64,000 nt of DNA from Emcibacteraceae bacterium (GTDB lineage Bacteria; Pseudomonadota; Alphaproteobacteria; Sphingomonadales; Emcibacteraceae): positions 329,226 through 393,225 of the forward strand of contig JAJFIR010000014.1 of NCBI GenBank assembly GCA_021774795.1, in the 5' to 3' direction. The position numbers were made by a program, and so were the translations under genes. Below the pieces are notes generated by a model that saw nothing but the letters and a program-made list of their open reading frames with translations, was not told the DNA's origin and ran no database searches. This document shows positions 1-8,894 of this stretch, in pieces (positions within the stretch are counted from its first letter, which is position 1; the number at the start of each line of letters is the position of its first letter).

Positions 1-134
1 CCAACCCTACCAAGTTCGCTACCTGCTTCCCTTATATGGCTAAATTCGGGATTAAGCAGGCCCGCTATAATCACGACAGCAAAATATATGATTGGCATTA
101 AAATCCCAATCAGAAGTAACCTTTTTGTATACAT
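1..134 (-). CDS. DUF998-like membrane protein, N-terminal fragment (cut by window edge)
   Basis: An ATG at 134 on the minus strand opens a frame that runs without a stop to the window edge (44 codons visible). It begins with a Lys/Arg pair, then one hydrophobic helix (about residues 6-25), then the string NPEFSHIREAGSELGR. That post-helix pattern (NP-x-S-x-IREAGSELGR-like) is what I recall of DUF998 integral membrane proteins; function unknown. It lies 54 bp downstream of the S10 carboxypeptidase gene in the same direction and may be the last gene of that operon. The family call rests on a short stretch only. Confidence 0.55.
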   Translation of the reverse strand, partial: MYTKRLLLIGILMPIIYFAVVIIAGLLNPEFSHIREAGSELGRV

Positions 135-188
135 ATTGATATCCCCAATCTTTCATTCTAAGTAATAGAAACCGTTTTCCATAACTAT

Positions 189-1703
189 CTATTCATCCAG
201 TATAAATTCACGCATTTCATCTGCCATTTTTTCAAGTGACGGTCCGTGAATATAAATCATGTGGCCAACTTCGAAATAGCTCATCTTAATGCGACTTTTA
301 TCGAATCCATAATTATTAAATGTCATTTCTGTGCCGTGAAAAGGTGTCGCCATATCGTAATATCCGTTTGTGACATATATGCGCAAATCTTTATTCTCCT
401 GAAGTCCCTGTGCCAACGCAGGTGCTACATTAGTGCTATTTCTATTGCCACCCCAATTCCAACGACCAATTCCGCCTAGAATATTATATTCACGTCTTAT
501 GCCGCTAACCCCCAAATCATTAGACATATAATGCATTAGTCCGGCAGTATAAGCCGCGTCGATACCCGCCGAAGACGGGTCGTAAGAGTAGGTTTGATTA
601 TTGGCTTCCCGTTCATTAATGATAAACCTGCCATCCAAACGGCCGACAGCTTTACGGTCATTACGCATTAATTCACTGCGGTAGCGGGATGCTGTTACCT
701 TTAAATCTGCATTATCGATATATTGTTTATCAAGGCCGGTATAAGCGTGGAGTTTATCAATAATTGCGGCCCGGTCCGCAGCAAGAAGCGCAGACCCTTT
801 AAGCAAGGCAGGCGCATATTCATCAATAGTGAATGCCCTGACTTCCGCTAAGAAATCCTCTATAGATCTGGATTTTTCAGGAAGTTTATCATGATACCAT
901 GATATGGCGGCCATCGTCGGTAAATAGCTGAGATATCCTTTAATATGAGAATTATCAGTTTTTTCCATATTGAAGTCGAGTATGGATGAAATAAGGATCA
1001 CACCGTTAAAGGCCACATCCGTCCAGCCGCCTTCAAGTTCACCAATTAATGCCGCGGCACGTGTAGTGCCGTAACTTTCACCAGCCAGGTATTTTGGCGA
1101 CTGCCAGCGGTTATTTTCGGTAAGCCAGCGGTAAATAAAATTACCTATCGATCTTGCGTCCTGTTTAACACCCCATACATCTTTACCGTCGGATTTACCC
1201 AAAGTACGCGAATAACCAACGCCAATTGGATCAATAATTACCATATCGGTAACATCAAGCAAACTAAGTGGATTATCATCGATTTGAAACGGTGCTGCCC
1301 CGTCATCAACTGCATCATCGGATAAAACAACACGTTTTGGTCCAAATACACCCATATGGAGCCATACTGACGATGAACCGGGGCCACCATTAAAAATAAA
1401 CATAACAGGCCGGTTCTCACCAGCATCACCATCGGTCCTTATATAGGAAACATTCCACATTAATCCTGTTATTTCATCATTATCATTACGCATTAACATT
1501 TCGCTGGCGGTCGCCGTATATGAAATATTCTGGTCATTGATGCGGGCTTTATGTTCCGTCAGGAATTTTGCCGGTTCATCAGGCGTTGGCATATTGCTCA
1601 CTTGCCGTTCTTCTCTGCCTTCTCGATCCTGTCGAGCGGCAGCAGGGTATATGATCGCAAAACTAACTGTAGCAAAAAGTAAAATCTTAAATATCAAATT
1701 CAT
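189..1703 (-). CDS. Exported serine carboxypeptidase, peptidase family S10
   Basis: A 504-residue protein with a Sec signal peptide (hydrophobic core about residues 5-20, AAA-R cleavage region near 23). The S10 landmarks are in order: the oxyanion/substrate motif NGGPGSSS at about 105-112, the nucleophile Ser210 in GESYG, an Asp in GYYDMATP near 448, and the catalytic His in VGHMIY near the C-terminus. Family members remove C-terminal residues from peptides; this one should act in the periplasm or outside the cell. It follows the acetyltransferase by 29 bp and appears to be co-transcribed with the amino-sugar genes upstream, which suggests use of cell-wall or peptide debris. Family confidence is high; substrate unknown. 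Confidence 0.9.
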   Translation of the reverse strand: MNLIFKILLFATVSFAIIYPAAARQDREGREERQVSNMPTPDEPAKFLTEHKARINDQNISYTATASEMLMRNDNDEITGLMWNVSYIRTDGDAGENRPVMFIFNGGPGSSSVWLHMGVFGPKRVVLSDDAVDDGAAPFQIDDNPLSLLDVTDMVIIDPIGVGYSRTLGKSDGKDVWGVKQDARSIGNFIYRWLTENNRWQSPKYLAGESYGTTRAAALIGELEGGWTDVAFNGVILISSILDFNMEKTDNSHIKGYLSYLPTMAAISWYHDKLPEKSRSIEDFLAEVRAFTIDEYAPALLKGSALLAADRAAIIDKLHAYTGLDKQYIDNADLKVTASRYRSELMRNDRKAVGRLDGRFIINEREANNQTYSYDPSSAGIDAAYTAGLMHYMSNDLGVSGIRREYNILGGIGRWNWGGNRNSTNVAPALAQGLQENKDLRIYVTNGYYDMATPFHGTEMTFNNYGFDKSRIKMSYFEVGHMIYIHGPSLEKMADEMREFILDE

Positions 1704-1732
1704 GTGATTATTCCCTATTCTTATAAATTTAT

Positions 1733-2266
1733 TTAGTCAGGCAGACTGCTGTCACCAGGGCCTAACGCGCGTTGCATCAGTACACTATCAACCCAGCGTC
1801 CCAATTTAAACCCGGTGCTGGTAAAAAGGCCTGCTCTATGAAAACCAAATTTCGTATGAAGGCCTATTGAGCCATAATTATCACTGTCACCGATCACAGC
1901 AATCATCTGACGCCAAGGTCCGTTGCTACATCCGTCCAACAATTTTTGTAGAAGAAGGCTCCCGACCCCCATCCTGTGGTAATTTTTTGCAATAAATACC
2001 GAATTTTCAATGGTGTATCTATATCCCGATCTCTCGCCCCTATATTTAACGGCATAACTATAACCGATAACTTGCCCATCAATTTCAGCAACCAAGTGCG
2101 GCAAACCTAGTTTAAGAACTTCCTCTCGTTTCTTCATATGAGAAGAAAAAGGACGAGGCGTTTCATCAAATGTGGCTAGGCCATGATGGACTTCGTATTC
2201 GTAGATAGATTTTATCGCTGCGACATTGGCTTCGGTCGAATTTCGAATTAAAATATTATCAGCCAT
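1733..2266 (-). CDS. GNAT-family N-acetyltransferase (phosphinothricin acetyltransferase-like)
   Basis: A 177-residue cytoplasmic acyltransferase. The N-terminus (IRNSTEANVAAIKSIYEYEV) and the acceptor-proximal 'GLATFDE' resemble the PAT/Bar/MnaT group. The acetyl-CoA pyrophosphate loop is seen as YHRMGVGSLLLQKLL (about 95-110), followed by 'IAVIGDSDNYGSIGLHTKFGFHRAG', the C-terminal GNAT half typical of PAT-like enzymes. These enzymes acetylate the amino group of toxic amino acids such as phosphinothricin or methionine sulfoximine; the natural substrate is not readable here. It starts 12 bp after nagA, so it belongs to the same operon, where acetylation of an amino sugar or amino acid would make sense (inference). 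Confidence 0.85.
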   Translation of the reverse strand: MADNILIRNSTEANVAAIKSIYEYEVHHGLATFDETPRPFSSHMKKREEVLKLGLPHLVAEIDGQVIGYSYAVKYRGERSGYRYTIENSVFIAKNYHRMGVGSLLLQKLLDGCSNGPWRQMIAVIGDSDNYGSIGLHTKFGFHRAGLFTSTGFKLGRWVDSVLMQRALGPGDSSLPD

Positions 2267-2278
2267 ATTATAATACCC

Positions 2279-3427
2279 TCAAGATGACATTATTTTACCC
2301 TTTACCCAAACTTTCTCAACGTCAAATTCTTCATTTAAATGTATAATATTTGCATAGGCCCCCGGTTTCAAGTGACCTAACTTTTCATCCGCGCCTATTG
2401 CTTGTGCAGGATAAAGCGACGCCATCCTAATGGCTTCTTCCATACTAACAAGTTCGGACATATTTTTAACCGCTGTGATCATATCAAGATCTGCCCCCGC
2501 CAATCCACCACTTTCTAACCTTAATTGACCATTTTCGCGTAATATAAGACGGCCATTAAGTTCGAATGATTTGATATCAGTTCCAATCGTCGCCATCGCA
2601 TCTGTTACCAAAAATATCTTGCCTTGTTTTTTTGCTTTTAATGCTATCGAAATAGCCATTGGATCAACATGGATAAAGTCAGCTATCAGGCCCGCATACA
2701 TTTTCTCAGATTGTAATGCTGCGCCCGCCACTCCGGGGTCGCGATGATCAAAGCCGCTCATTCCATTAAATAAATGTGTAACACATCTCGCACCCGCTTT
2801 TTCAGCAAGTTGTGCCTGCTTACAGCTGGCATTAGTATGGCCAAGACTTACAACGATCCCCGCGTCTTTTAATGTGGCAATTTGTTCATTTGTCACACCT
2901 TCTGGTGCAACCGTACTCATGAGATAAGGTAACTTGCGCTTCGCGTTAATCAGTTCTTCACGGTCATTTTCCGCCATTTCGCGCACCAAACTTTCTTTGT
3001 GTGCGCCTCTTTTCGCGATTGAAAGATGCGGACCTTCAAGATGCAACCCAATCACACCGGGTACATTTTTTTCTATTGCTTCAATGCCTGCTTTCAATGC
3101 AGAAGCGGTGATTTCGGGAGTGTCGGTGATTAATGTCGGCAATAACGAGGTAGTGCCAAATTTTATGTGTGCTTCACATATGGTTTTTAGGGCTTCTGCA
3201 TTTGTATTATCATTAAATAATATCCCGCCCCCGCCATTTACCTGTAAATCGATAAAACCGGGACACAGCAACCCGCCGGATAATTCAATAGTTTCATATC
3301 GGTCCGGAATTTCATCTTCTTCGACAATTTCAACGACGGTATCCCCATTAACAAGTAACGCCGAATTTTTATGATCCTTATAACCATCGAATATAGTCTT
3401 ACATTTTATGGCAAGCAGCTGCATCAT
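2279..3427 (-). CDS. nagA: N-acetylglucosamine-6-phosphate deacetylase
   Basis: A 382-residue amidohydrolase. It shows the entry motif PGFIDLQVNGGGG (about 57-68), the metal-binding Glu in HLEGPHLS (Glu131), the His-containing stretches SLGHTN (about 194) and THLFNGM (about 218), and the catalytic Asp in VTDAMATIG (about 276). It converts GlcNAc-6-phosphate to glucosamine-6-phosphate plus acetate in the cytoplasm. It overlaps the upstream SIS-domain gene by 4 bp (ATGA type), so the two are translationally coupled; together they take GlcNAc-6-P to fructose-6-P. No PTS or NagK-type kinase is in the window, so the source of the phosphorylated sugar is unknown. Length and motifs match the family throughout. 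Confidence 0.95.
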   Translation of the reverse strand: MMQLLAIKCKTIFDGYKDHKNSALLVNGDTVVEIVEEDEIPDRYETIELSGGLLCPGFIDLQVNGGGGILFNDNTNAEALKTICEAHIKFGTTSLLPTLITDTPEITASALKAGIEAIEKNVPGVIGLHLEGPHLSIAKRGAHKESLVREMAENDREELINAKRKLPYLMSTVAPEGVTNEQIATLKDAGIVVSLGHTNASCKQAQLAEKAGARCVTHLFNGMSGFDHRDPGVAGAALQSEKMYAGLIADFIHVDPMAISIALKAKKQGKIFLVTDAMATIGTDIKSFELNGRLILRENGQLRLESGGLAGADLDMITAVKNMSELVSMEEAIRMASLYPAQAIGADEKLGHLKPGAYANIIHLNEEFDVEKVWVKGKIMSS

Positions 3428-4476
3428 ACCGTTTCCGTTACTTTTTTAAGATGCGGCGGTTCGTCTGGATTAAGTCCTTTTAGCCTCGCCAGTTTTTCAA
3501 TAAAATTATAGTAACATAGTATGAGTAATAGCGGATCCGTAAGTGCATGTCCTGACGCCACAAAAGGTAACTGTTGATCGGATTTGGTTTTATCAGATGT
3601 TATAAACAAATCTGCGCCCTGTTCCGACAAACTATCCGCGACTTTCAAAAGGGATATTTCCGACGCGTCACGCGATGCAAGCGCAAGAACAGGAAAACCA
3701 ACGTCAACAATTGATTTAGGTCCGTGCATTACTTCCGCAGAACTATAAGCCTGCGCATGAATTTGACAGGTTTCTTTAAATTTTAATGCTGCTTCATTGG
3801 CTATCGCCATGGCCGGTCCACGGCCCAAAATAAACAGCGATTCCTTATTCTTCATATGATTGCAAAATATACCCCAATCACAGTCAATTGCTTTCTTGGC
3901 TTGATCAGGCAACTTTCTAATGGCGTCCAGAAGCTTTTGATCATTTTGCCAGTGGGCAATTAACAAAAGTCCTGCGACAATTGATGTTACAAATGTTTTT
4001 GTTGCGGCCACACTTTTTTCAAGGCCTGCCTGAATATCGATTGTATGCGCGCTTACACTGGAAAGCGGAGATTTAGATACATTTGTAATGGCTATTGTCA
4101 GCGCACCGCCCTCCCCCGCTGCTTCTGTCATCTGAACGATGTCAGGGCTTTTTCCCGACTGTGAAATGGAAATAGACGCAGCGTTTTTAAGCCGAAGCGT
4201 AGCACCATAAATAGAAGCAATTGAAGGTCCCATTGAAGCCACCGGAATACCTGTCAAAAGTTCAATAGCATATTTTAAATAGGCGGCCGCGTGATCGGAA
4301 GACCCCCGGGCGACAGTAGTTATGATTACCGGGTCAACAGAACGCAGTTCGTTAGCAGCTCCAATAATAACCGTTTCAGAATCTTCTATTAATCGATTGA
4401 TTGAAATAGGAATTTCTCGAACTTCCGCAAACATCTTAGTGGTTCTAGTAGACGTGGGATCGCTCCTTATATTCAA
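3424..4476 (-). CDS. SIS-domain glucosamine-6-phosphate deaminase (NagB-II type)
   Basis: About 340-350 residues with two SIS domains like the isomerase half of GlmS but without the glutaminase half. Visible landmarks are ARGSSDHAA, ISQSGKSPD, SVAATKTF, LGRGPA and EVMHGPKS. NagB-II enzymes deaminate and isomerise glucosamine-6-P to fructose-6-P and commonly sit beside nagA, as here (4-bp overlap). The start is uncertain: the given 5' end uses TTG at 4476; a clear AAGGAG lies inside that reading (4463-4468), only 7 nt before an ACG codon (4453-4455), while the first ATG is at 4434, about 28 nt from AAGGAG. The first N-terminal residues should therefore be treated as unproven. The alternative role is an AgaS-like sugar isomerase. 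Confidence 0.85.
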   Translation of the reverse strand: MNIRSDPTSTRTTKMFAEVREIPISINRLIEDSETVIIGAANELRSVDPVIITTVARGSSDHAAAYLKYAIELLTGIPVASMGPSIASIYGATLRLKNAASISISQSGKSPDIVQMTEAAGEGGALTIAITNVSKSPLSSVSAHTIDIQAGLEKSVAATKTFVTSIVAGLLLIAHWQNDQKLLDAIRKLPDQAKKAIDCDWGIFCNHMKNKESLFILGRGPAMAIANEAALKFKETCQIHAQAYSSAEVMHGPKSIVDVGFPVLALASRDASEISLLKVADSLSEQGADLFITSDKTKSDQQLPFVASGHALTDPLLLILCYYNFIEKLARLKGLNPDEPPHLKKVTETV

Positions 4477-4645
4477 TTTAACTCATGTATATTTTGATTT
4501 ATACAATAATCAATATCCTAAAATGGCATATATAGGAATATCTTTCCCTACAATTCTTTCCTCAATTTACATTCTCTTCTTTTTATTCTCGTTCCAGTTA
4601 ATTTTAGCCAGAAAATTTGCTAACAGAGACCGCTTGTGTGCGTGA

Positions 4646-5779
4646 TTAATCCAATGTTTCCTGATACCGAACCATGGCAGCTATACCAACGACCAGCATT
4701 ATGAGAAGCAGTGGCCAAAAGGAAGACATTAAGTCCATAGCACCCGCTCCCTTAAGCATAATTCCGCGCATCAGCCGCATAAAATGTGTTGCCGGCAATG
4801 CTTCGCCTATATACTGCGCCCATCGCGGCATACCCAGGAATGGGAATAGAAAACCTGACAAAAGGATCTGAGGCATGAGAAGGAAAAAGGTCATCTGCAA
4901 TGCTTGCATCTGCGTCTGTGCGATGGAAGAAAACAAAAATCCAATCATTAGATTTACGATGATATAAAGAGTAACCGCCCAAAAGAGCAAGGATAATGAT
5001 CCCACAATTGGGATATCAAATGCAAATTCAGCGGCGAGCATCACAACAACGGTTTGCACATACCCGATTATCACATACGGTGCTATTTTCCCGACCATCA
5101 TTTCCATCGGGCGGATCGGCATGGCCAGCAAATTTTCCATCGTTCCTCGTTCTTTTTCCCGGGTTATTGCAACTGCCGTGATCATCGTCATTGTCATCGC
5201 GATAATGATGCCCAAAAGCCCCGGAATTATATTATATTGAGTAATGCCCGCCGGGTTATATCGCTTGTGTAGCACAACATCCACGGGAAGCGGTTTAGCC
5301 GATATATTTGAAAGTGCCCCTGACAAATCACGTTGCAAACCAGACCTTACGATTTCATTCATTGAATTAACTGCGCCAGACGTCGCCGACGGATCAGTAG
5401 CATCCGCGACAACAAGGATTTGTGGATTTTCTTCGCGCACCAGATCACGGGCAAAATTTTCTGGAATTATGAATATGAAATTTATCTTACCTTCACGCAT
5501 TAAAGTTTCCGCATCTTCTTCGTGCGTTGGTCGGTAGGCAATATCCATAAAGGTGGAGTTCTCCGCAGCCGCAATGACGGAACGGGAAAATGTTGAATGG
5601 TCGCGGTCAATAAGGGCAGTAGGAAGATGCCGCGGGTCTGAGTTAATGGCAAAACCGAACATCACCAACTGCATGATCGGGATACCGATCATCATCGCAA
5701 ACGTCATACGGTCGCGTCTCATTTGAACAAATTCTTTGAGCAGTACTGCTTTAATTCTGGCGAACGAAATCATGCTCAT
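4646..5779 (-). CDS. ABC-2 type transporter permease (YbhS/YbhR/YhhJ-like)
   Basis: A 377-residue permease. One membrane helix near the N-terminus (about 25-45) is followed by a long periplasmic domain (about 46-180) and five C-terminal helices (about 180-370), the ABC2_membrane_3 architecture. It starts within the last codons of the ATPase gene (4-bp overlap at 5776-5779). With the ATPase and the HlyD-like protein it should form an inner-membrane exporter for drugs or other toxic compounds. The E. coli ybhGFSR operon has two permease genes; only one is present here, so it probably homodimerises, as YhhJ-type permeases can. Followed by a 169-bp gap before the amino-sugar operon. Confidence 0.9.
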   Translation of the reverse strand: MSMISFARIKAVLLKEFVQMRRDRMTFAMMIGIPIMQLVMFGFAINSDPRHLPTALIDRDHSTFSRSVIAAAENSTFMDIAYRPTHEEDAETLMREGKINFIFIIPENFARDLVREENPQILVVADATDPSATSGAVNSMNEIVRSGLQRDLSGALSNISAKPLPVDVVLHKRYNPAGITQYNIIPGLLGIIIAMTMTMITAVAITREKERGTMENLLAMPIRPMEMMVGKIAPYVIIGYVQTVVVMLAAEFAFDIPIVGSLSLLFWAVTLYIIVNLMIGFLFSSIAQTQMQALQMTFFLLMPQILLSGFLFPFLGMPRWAQYIGEALPATHFMRLMRGIMLKGAGAMDLMSSFWPLLLIMLVVGIAAMVRYQETLD

Positions 5780-6705
5780 TGGAAATTATCCTCCGTACTA
5801 CTCATTAAATGAATAAACACCTCTTCTAAACCTGGTTTTCGTTCACTCCATGATAAATTATCCCACTCGAAAAACGGTGATACCGCTGCCCGCAGGGCCC
5901 CTTTATCGAGACCACTGATATGAAGTGCAGTTCCAAAACGCGCCACATGTTCAATACCCGGAACACCTTCAAGGTCTTTAGTTAATTGGGATAACCCCTT
6001 CCCTTCTACGCGCCAAGTATGCAACCCAACACGGTCCACTAATTCACCAGAAGGCGCATCGATGAGTTTTTTTCCGTATGCAATATAAGCGATATAATCA
6101 CACTGTACGGCCTCATCCATATAATGGGTTGAAACTAAAATTGTGACGCCATTATCTGCAAGCTCATGAATGGTGTCCCAGAACTCGCGTCTTGCCTTTG
6201 GGTCAACTCCCGCCGTGGGTTCATCCAAAAGCAATAGATCTGGATCGTGAAGCATGCAGGATGCCAAAGCCAACCGCTGCTTCCATCCACCGGAAAGTGA
6301 GCCAGCCAATTGGTGTGAACGACCGCTGAGACCCAAACCATCAAGTGCCTCATCTACGCGATTCTTTCGGTCATCAACTTCATACATACGAGCAACAAAT
6401 TCGAGGTTTTCACGGATCGTCAAATCTTCCCATAGGGAAAATTTTTGCGTCATATAGCCAACTTTAGTTTTAATTTTTTCAGATTCGTTTATGACATCCC
6501 ATCCCAGACAAGTACCTGAGCCCGCATTTGGCGTTAAGAGACCACATACCATTCGGATAGTGGTGGTTTTACCGGATCCGTTCGGTCCCAGAAACCCGTA
6601 AACTGCTCCCCTAGGAACTTTCAGATCAAAATCATCAACAACTTTTTTGTCACCATATATTTTGGTAAGCCCTTTTACGTCGATAACAGTTTCCACTTCA
6701 ATCAT
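5776..6705 (-). CDS. ABC transporter ATP-binding protein (YbhF-like efflux ATPase)
   Basis: A 309-residue single nucleotide-binding domain. Walker A is GPNGSGKTTT (about 40-49), the signature is LSGGWKQRLALA (about 138-149, with Trp where Gln/Met is more usual), Walker B is LLLLDEPTAGVDP (about 157-169), and the H-loop follows in VSTHYMDEA. The C-terminal tail (about 220-309) matches the extra domain of CcmA/YbhF-type ATPases. It powers the permease encoded directly downstream. Its start overlaps the end of the HlyD gene by 4 bp (6702-6705), consistent with a tightly coupled operon. YbhF itself is a double-domain fusion; this one is single. Confidence 0.93.
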   Translation of the reverse strand: MIEVETVIDVKGLTKIYGDKKVVDDFDLKVPRGAVYGFLGPNGSGKTTTIRMVCGLLTPNAGSGTCLGWDVINESEKIKTKVGYMTQKFSLWEDLTIRENLEFVARMYEVDDRKNRVDEALDGLGLSGRSHQLAGSLSGGWKQRLALASCMLHDPDLLLLDEPTAGVDPKARREFWDTIHELADNGVTILVSTHYMDEAVQCDYIAYIAYGKKLIDAPSGELVDRVGLHTWRVEGKGLSQLTKDLEGVPGIEHVARFGTALHISGLDKGALRAAVSPFFEWDNLSWSERKPGLEEVFIHLMSSTEDNFQ

Positions 6706-7643
6706 TGTAAAACCACGTCTACTGGCTGACCGTTAAGGAAATTCTCCGGATCGTCAGGTCTCGCCTCAACTAGATAAACAAGTTTTGTTCTGTCTTTTTC
6801 AGAAAAAATAACAGGCGGCGTAAATTCAGCCTGATCAGAAATAAAAACAATCTCACCCATCAATCCGGACGCGCAATTATCACAATTAAGATTTACACGG
6901 CCACCATGTTGGACTTGAGAAAGCATTAATTCTGGCACGAAGAAGCGTATTCTTGTTTGATCAGGAGGTAGCAAGCCAAGCACTGGTTGCGACGGCCCTG
7001 CTATTTCACCGACGCGACGATATATAACTTCGATACGACCTGATGTTGGTGCTATTATACTGCGGTCTCTTAGCTCGGTTTCAGCGCGGACAATGGCTGA
7101 TTTTCGTGCCTCCACCTCACGCATTGCCGCCTCAATCACATCGGACCGCGCCGGCAGTTGAATAATTTCCAATCTTGACTGGGCTTCTGTTACGCGCGCA
7201 CGCGTGCCATCCAACGTCGCTCTGTCCTGATCAAGGCGTGCCGTGGATAAAACACCACGGTCTACCAAGTTCTTCGTTCGCGAATATGTTTGTTCTGCAA
7301 GTTTAAAGGCAGCTTCCGCTTCCCTTAATGTTTCTTCAGCAGCCCTGATCTCTTCTGGTCGCCCTCCTTTTTGAAGGTTTAAAAGCTGCGCTTGTGCCGC
7401 CGCTTCACCGGCGATAGCCTCATCAAGTTGCGCTTGTGCTCGCTCGCTATCCACGGCAAATAACGCAGCGCCAGCTTGCACCTGATTTCCCTCTGTAACA
7501 TTTAACGTTGTTAAAATGCCCGCAGAACGCGGAGCAAGGTTTAATTGCCGACCCTCCGCATATCCTTGAAGTTTGCCATTCTGCGTATCTTCGCCGCAGG
7601 AGGACAAAAGAACCAGTATACATAGAGCAATTATGTTTCGCAT
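6702..7643 (-). CDS. HlyD-family periplasmic adaptor lipoprotein (YbhG-like)
   Basis: A 313-residue membrane-fusion protein. It has a lipoprotein signal peptide with lipobox LSSC (Cys16), a biotinyl/lipoyl-like half domain (about 30-75), a long alpha-helical hairpin rich in Ala/Glu/Gln/Arg (about 75-200), and the second lipoyl half plus beta-barrel (about 200-313). It would bridge the ABC-2 exporter to an outer-membrane channel, which must be encoded elsewhere. It starts 3 bp after the TetR gene and overlaps the ATPase gene, so it is the second gene of a four-gene operon. The lipid anchor predicts inner- or outer-membrane tethering on the periplasmic side. Confidence 0.9.
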   Translation of the reverse strand: MRNIIALCILVLLSSCGEDTQNGKLQGYAEGRQLNLAPRSAGILTTLNVTEGNQVQAGAALFAVDSERAQAQLDEAIAGEAAAQAQLLNLQKGGRPEEIRAAEETLREAEAAFKLAEQTYSRTKNLVDRGVLSTARLDQDRATLDGTRARVTEAQSRLEIIQLPARSDVIEAAMREVEARKSAIVRAETELRDRSIIAPTSGRIEVIYRRVGEIAGPSQPVLGLLPPDQTRIRFFVPELMLSQVQHGGRVNLNCDNCASGLMGEIVFISDQAEFTPPVIFSEKDRTKLVYLVEARPDDPENFLNGQPVDVVLQ

Positions 7644-7646
7644 AAT

Positions 7647-8309
7647 TTAAGCCTCCTTTGGCACAACAATGCCATTTAAAAATATATTAATGTGGGCGCG
7701 AATAAATTCTTCGTGCGGTAGCTTTTTCTCATTTGTGCGGACAAAGATATTATTCCAGATAATCTGCATAAAAACCGCTCCGATTAAAGTACGTATCGCA
7801 AATTCAGTATTTTCTTTCCTAAATTCTCCTTGCTTTATACCGAATTCGATCACGATTTTAAGAGCTTTCATGGCCCTCTCGATCACTTCTTCACGGTAAA
7901 AAGCTGCTAACTCGGGAAAATTTCCTGCCTCTCCAATGATTAAAGGAGGAATAGCCCCGATTTTATCATCAGACAATCTGCCTGCCATCATCATTAACAT
8001 GTTTGTCAATAATTCCGCCGCAGAAGTATTATGTTCACCAATGTGGTCCGCGATGTCACCCATATTTTGTGCTATAGGGGTAACAGAACGTCCAACCAAT
8101 GCCTTCAGCATATCTTCTTTACTATCAAAATAGAGATAAACGGTTCCTTTTGATAAACCGGCATGCTTGGCAATATCTTCAATGCGGGCACCAGCAAAAC
8201 CACGTGAACAAAACTCAATTAAGGCCCCATCCAATATTTCGTTCGGGCGTTTTTTAGGCTCTCTTCGCCATTTTGGAGATTCATTTCTGTTTTCTTCTAA
8301 ATTTTGCAA
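7647..8309 (-). CDS. TetR/AcrR-family transcriptional repressor (CecR-like)
   Basis: A 220-residue regulator. The N-terminal TetR helix-turn-helix is clear (about 18-62): ALIEFCSRGFAGARIEDIAK, then HAGLSKGTVYLYFDSKEDML. The variable C-terminal ligand domain follows. It is the first gene of the efflux operon, which suggests it represses itself and the HlyD/ABC genes until a toxic ligand binds; this matches the cecR (ybiH)-ybhGFSR layout of enterobacteria. A perfect 10-bp inverted repeat sits 25 bp upstream of its start (8334-8361) and is the likely operator. The ligand cannot be read from the sequence. Confidence 0.9.
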   Translation of the reverse strand: MQNLEENRNESPKWRREPKKRPNEILDGALIEFCSRGFAGARIEDIAKHAGLSKGTVYLYFDSKEDMLKALVGRSVTPIAQNMGDIADHIGEHNTSAAELLTNMLMMMAGRLSDDKIGAIPPLIIGEAGNFPELAAFYREEVIERAMKALKIVIEFGIKQGEFRKENTEFAIRTLIGAVFMQIIWNNIFVRTNEKKLPHEEFIRAHINIFLNGIVVPKEA

Positions 8310-8333
8310 ATCATATCCTGCGATCTAATCATT

Positions 8334-8361
8334 ATTAATAAATAACCAGTCATTTATTAAT
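8334..8361. promoter_or_regulatory. Inverted repeat, probable TetR-family operator
   Basis: Perfect 10-bp arms ATTAATAAAT and ATTTATTAAT are separated by AACCAGTC. The centre, AATAACCAGTCATT, is itself a near-palindrome with the TGACTGGTTA look common at TetR efflux operators. It lies between the divergent TetR gene (start 8309) and the small plus-strand gene at 8436, so it could control both. Confidence 0.55.
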
Positions 8362-8435
8362 TTGCAAGAAAAACAGTTTAAGAGATACTTTTTTATGTAT
8401 TATATATTTATTTCTGATCGGCACGGAGAAATCGC

Positions 8436-8879
8436 ATGAACACAGAAACTATATTTTTCTACGGTCTATTTATGGACCCCGACCTGCTTATAGGAGAAGG
8501 TTACTCCCCTTCCTCAATCAACATCGCAAAACTAGAAAAATTTAATTTTCATTTGGGCGAAAGAGCAACATTAAAACCCGACGAATCGGAATCCGTATGG
8601 GGAACTGTTATGGACTTGAAGACAGATGAACTGCGCGAACTTTATTCAGCACCGTCTGTTTCTGATTACATGGCCGTTGATGTGACTTGTATATTAGAAG
8701 ACCAAACTGAGGTATCTTCGAAGGTATATGTGTTACCCTATGATTACCCGCTCACATTTCCAACAGATACAGGTTACGCCCGGAAATTATATGATATTAG
8801 CACCAAACTCTCACTTCATAATGATTACTGTCTTAAAATTAAAAAATTAATCGAGAAAATAGAGAAAGGCGGTGAATAA
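8436..8879 (+). CDS. Gamma-glutamylcyclotransferase-like (AIG2/BtrG fold) protein
   Basis: A 147-residue soluble protein. The opening 'IFFYGLFMDPDLL' corresponds to the FxYGxxMxxxxL nucleotide-like loop of the GGCT/AIG2 fold, and the middle 'SVWGTVMDLKTDELRELY' corresponds to the conserved V-x-G-x-v-y-x-l segment. Enzymes of this fold release 5-oxoproline from gamma-glutamyl compounds, but many members have unknown substrates, and I cannot point to the catalytic Glu with confidence. GGAG precedes the ATG by 9 nt. It is divergent from the TetR gene and convergent with the AhpD-like gene. Confidence 0.7.
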   Translation: MNTETIFFYGLFMDPDLLIGEGYSPSSINIAKLEKFNFHLGERATLKPDESESVWGTVMDLKTDELRELYSAPSVSDYMAVDVTCILEDQTEVSSKVYVLPYDYPLTFPTDTGYARKLYDISTKLSLHNDYCLKIKKLIEKIEKGGE

Positions 8880-8894
8880 GAAATATAAATTTAT

